Below are positions 5,052 through 6,949 of a DNA stretch of 6,949 bases, in pieces. The stretch's first letter is position 1. Every line of letters starts with the position of its first letter. Origin of the DNA: an uncultured Clostridia bacterium (lineage in GTDB: Bacteria > Bacillota > Clostridia > TANB77 > CAG-508); contig CASTFX010000064.1 in NCBI GenBank assembly GCA_949448405.1, forward strand, positions 1-6,949, given 5' to 3'. Position numbers and translations under genes: made by a program. The notes beneath the pieces are model-generated. The model did no database searches. It was not told the origin of the DNA and saw only the letters and a list, made by a program, of their open reading frames with translations.

Positions 5052-6056
5052 TTATCTACTTCTACTATTATCAAGTAAATCTAAATTTTCTAATGCTTTA
5101 CCAGTTCCAAGGGCTACACATGATACAGTGTCGTTTGCTATCATTACATTTATTCCGGTTTTCTCTTGCAAAAGTTTATCTAAACCGTCTACTAAGCATC
5201 CTCCTCCTGTCATATATATGCCCCTATCACTAATATCAGCCACAAGTTCTGGTGGTGTTCTTTCAAGCACTGAATGTACTGCATCTACCACTTGCATTGC
5301 TGGTTCTATCAAAGCTTCTAGCATTTCACTAGAACGGATAGTCACTGTTTTTGGAAGTCCTGATGTTAAATCTCTTCCACGTATATCCATCTCAACATCT
5401 TGTATTTTTGGATATACACAACCTATATTAATTTTCAAGTCTTCTGCTGTTCTCTCTCCTATTATCACATTATGTCTTTTCTTTATATATTTTACTACTG
5501 CTTCGTCAAACTTATCTCCTGCAACTTTTAAAGATGTATTTACAACAGATCCTCCAAGTGCTATTACTGCTACATCTGTTGTTCCTCCTCCTATGTCTAC
5601 TATCATATTTCCATGTGCTTTTGATATATCAATTCCAGCTCCAATTGCTGCTGCTATTGGTTCTTCTATCAAATATACTTTTCTTGCGCCTGCTTGACCT
5701 GCCGCATCTATTACAGCTTTTTTCTCTACTTCTGTTACTTGTGATGGTATACATATCATTATTCTTGGAGAAAAAATTGTTCTTCCACATATTTTGTTTA
5801 TAAAGTACTTAAGCATTTTTTCTGTTACTGTATAATCTGATATTACACCATCTTTTAATGGCCTTGTTGCTACAATATTTCCAGGTGTTCTCCCTAGCAT
5901 TCTCCTAGCCTCTTGACCTACTGCAAGTACTTCTCCATTCAAATTGTCTACTGCAACTACTGATGGTTCTCTTAAAACTATCCCTTTGCCCTTTACAAAT
6001 GCTAGAACTGTTGCAGTTCCTAAATCTATTCCTATATCCTGTCCAAAAGAAAACAT
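5052..6056 (-). CDS. mreB: Rod-shape actin homologue MreB
   Basis: MreB is a bacterial actin that forms ATP-dependent filaments under the cytoplasmic membrane and guides the elongation peptidoglycan machinery. The 334-residue length is typical. The actin-fold motifs appear in order: phosphate 1 GIDLGTAT (9-16), connect 1 EEPIAAAIGAG (131-141), phosphate 2 DIGGGTTDVAVI (154-165) and the adenosine motif IYMTGGGCLVDGL (280-292). The ATG is supported by AGGAG at 6065-6069, eight bases upstream. It has a near-consensus promoter overlapped by dyads. No mreC or mreD follows; the next gene is mtaB after a terminator-like palindrome, so this is a solo copy. Firmicutes often carry paralogues (MreB, Mbl, MreBH), and the sequence alone does not tell me which this is. 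Confidence 0.97.
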   Translation of the reverse strand: MFSFGQDIGIDLGTATVLAFVKGKGIVLREPSVVAVDNLNGEVLAVGQEARRMLGRTPGNIVATRPLKDGVISDYTVTEKMLKYFINKICGRTIFSPRIMICIPSQVTEVEKKAVIDAAGQAGARKVYLIEEPIAAAIGAGIDISKAHGNMIVDIGGGTTDVAVIALGGSVVNTSLKVAGDKFDEAVVKYIKKRHNVIIGERTAEDLKINIGCVYPKIQDVEMDIRGRDLTSGLPKTVTIRSSEMLEALIEPAMQVVDAVHSVLERTPPELVADISDRGIYMTGGGCLVDGLDKLLQEKTGINVMIANDTVSCVALGTGKALENLDLLDNSRSR

Positions 6057-6080
6057 AGATAAAACTCCTATTCAATAAAA

Positions 6081-6125
6081 AATTGTAATGAATTTATATT
6101 GTATTGTTACAAATTCATTACAATT
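6081..6125. promoter_or_regulatory. 45-bp nested dyad over the mreB promoter, probable operator
   Basis: A perfect 15-bp inverted repeat (AATTGTAATGAATTT at 6081-6095, its complement at 6111-6125) encloses 15 bases. On the minus strand TTGTAA recurs 11 bases apart, and an inner TTGTA/TACAA pair lies between the outer arms. The right arm overlaps the -10 box, and the expected transcription start falls inside it, so the complete stem would not be in the mRNA. This favours a DNA-level site for a cooperative regulator over an RNA hairpin. The binding protein is unknown. Confidence 0.5.
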
Positions 6126-6151
6126 ATATTACATTTATATTATTTTTTCAA
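6123..6151 (-). promoter_or_regulatory. Promoter of mreB
   Basis: On the minus strand TTGAAA (6146-6151) and a perfect TATAAT (6123-6128) are separated by exactly 17 bases, about 67 bases before the mreB start. It lies in the gap after the stop of the small membrane gene, so mreB can be transcribed independently. Confidence 0.85.
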
Positions 6152-6175
6152 TAGATTTTATATAAGTTTAAGATT

Positions 6176-6334
6176 TTATTTTGTTTGATTTACAATTTCG
6201 TCTTTATGTGTCATATTATATATTTTCATGCCGGCTTCTTTACCATCTAAAAATAGATACATTATTAAATTACTAAAAATAGCAAATGCTATAACTAATA
6301 CTACCCATGTTCCTAATTCTTTTAATCTATCCAT
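6176..6334 (-). CDS. Small single-pass membrane protein, unknown function (52 aa)
   Basis: The ATG at 6334 follows a perfect GGAGG (6341-6345, six bases spacing), and a strong promoter lies upstream. The product begins MDRLKELGTW, has one hydrophobic segment at about residues 10-29 (VVLVIAFAIF core), then a charged C-terminal tail of about 23 residues (DGKEAGMKIY and on to NQTK). The positively charged start followed by the segment is consistent with N-in topology or an uncleaved signal anchor. I know no family for it. It ends 25 bases before the mreB -35 box. A role at the membrane near the elongation machinery is conceivable from position only. It contains no CGG codon; its GCC GGC pair reads through in frame. 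Confidence 0.8.
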   Translation of the reverse strand: MDRLKELGTWVVLVIAFAIFSNLIMYLFLDGKEAGMKIYNMTHKDEIVNQTK

Positions 6335-6363
6335 AATTTTCCTCCATATGTAACTATATAATT

Positions 6364-6392
6364 ATTATAGCATAGATTTAATAATATGTAAA
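6364..6392 (-). promoter_or_regulatory. Extended -10 promoter of the 52-residue membrane gene
   Basis: On the minus strand TTTACA (6387-6392) is followed after 17 bases by TATAAT (6364-6369), preceded by TG in the extended -10 arrangement TGCTATAAT. The gene starts about 30 bases downstream of the -10 box. Confidence 0.85.
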
Positions 6393-6413
6393 CCAAAACA
6401 TGTTTATCTGTAA

Positions 6414-6450
6414 AATACGTATGGATGACTAATACTCTCCCCTACGTATT
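6414..6450 (-). terminator. Hairpin after the Rpn-like gene
   Basis: AATACGTA (6414-6421) pairs with TACGTATT (6443-6450) around a 21-base loop that has weak further pairing. On the minus strand it begins ten bases after the stop codon and ends in TATTTTAC, a short U-tract only. A modest terminator is the best reading; the TACGTA cores are themselves palindromic. Confidence 0.5.
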
Positions 6451-6459
6451 ATTATATTC

Positions 6460-6949
6460 TTAATCACTTTCTTCTTGTATAATTTTTTCTACTTCTTCTT
6501 TATTTAAATCTACTGCCTTAGATATATCTTCTATTTTCATATGCATTTTATATAAGTTCATTATTATTTCTTTTTGTTTTACTCTACCTTCTTCTCTGCC
6601 TTCTGCTAAGCCTTTCTCTTTTCCTTCATTATATCCAAACTCTCTTATTGCTTTTGTATCTCTTATATGCTTTTCTCTTAAATATGCTAAATACCTCTCC
6701 CTTTCATCTTGTTTCATCTTATCTAATTCTTCTTTTGCCTTCTTTAATTCTTTATTATTATCCATATCTCCTTCTCCCACTTTTTCAGGATTATTAATAA
6801 ATCTTATCCATACACTTAGTTCGTCTTCTTTACTTATTAGTCCCTTATTTAACTGATTTATTAACTTTGGTATCTCTATTATATGTAACTCAAATATATT
6901 TGTCAATATCGTTTTGCTGTATTCTTCTTCCCTTATCTCCCATTTTGTG
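6460..6949 (-). CDS. Rpn / PD-(D/E)XK nuclease-family transposase-like protein, C-terminal part
   Basis: The frame is open to the window edge, so the 5' end, including the nuclease core, is missing. The visible 162 residues read TKWEIREEEYSKT, then an ELHIIEIPKL segment, a VWIRFINNPEKVG segment, a long charged coiled region and the GYNEGKEKGLAEGREEG repeats typical of the C-terminal half of Rpn-type (PDDEXK_2, transposase_31-like) proteins. The end (IEDISKAVDLNKEEVEKII) looks like the small helical tail common in that family. These proteins are recA-independent recombination-promoting nucleases, usually present in many copies per genome. There is no sign of a frameshift in this part. The gene is separated from the next one by a hairpin and a promoter. 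The family call is from recognition of style, not a search. Confidence 0.75.
   Translation of the reverse strand, partial: TKWEIREEEYSKTILTNIFELHIIEIPKLINQLNKGLISKEDELSVWIRFINNPEKVGEGDMDNNKELKKAKEELDKMKQDERERYLAYLREKHIRDTKAIREFGYNEGKEKGLAEGREEGRVKQKEIIMNLYKMHMKIEDISKAVDLNKEEVEKIIQEESD

Noticed and set aside
5128..5803. Long plus-strand open frames opposite mreB
   Set aside because: Low-complexity, leucine- or serine-rich translations without start signals; shadows of mreB.

Overview
The window is AT-rich and all genes lie on the minus strand. Strong GGAGG-type ribosome binding sites, a TTG start, AGA/AGG as the main arginine codons and the gene families present suggest an AT-rich, probably gut-associated, clostridial Firmicute. 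This is inferred from style and gene content, not from a search.

Layout in transcription order, from high to low coordinates. (1) 6949-6414: 3' part of an Rpn/PD-(D/E)XK transposase-like gene and a hairpin. (2) 6392-5052: a strong promoter, an unannotated-size 52-residue single-pass membrane protein, then mreB with its own near-consensus promoter overlapped by nested dyads. (3) 5045-4985: a REP-like palindrome that also looks like the mreB terminator. (4) 4964-3666: mtaB, the tRNA ms2t6A37 methylthiotransferase. (5) 3662-3333: seven phased A-tracts, a promoter and a 64-residue unknown protein. (6) 3294-1: a long hairpin, then the glycolytic genes gap, pgk and tpiA (cut by the window edge), separated by long palindromes.

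The outstanding observation is mtaB. Its reading frame is broken three times, and each break is one extra C that creates an in-frame CGG codon immediately before a conserved glycine codon: CTT-C-GGT, ATA-C-GGT and CTA-C-GGA. Dropping the three Cs restores a full 431-residue MtaB with every hallmark residue and a normal C-terminus ending before the next promoter. By eye I find no other in-frame CGG in any gene here. This points either to CGG acting as an unassigned codon that triggers +1 frameshifting, possibly as regulation of a tRNA-modifying enzyme, or to an unusual, strongly patterned mutation or sequencing artefact.

The gap-pgk-tpiA genes are the triose part of glycolysis. mreB and the small membrane gene sit together as a probable cell-shape neighbourhood. 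Nothing shows a functional link between these two blocks.
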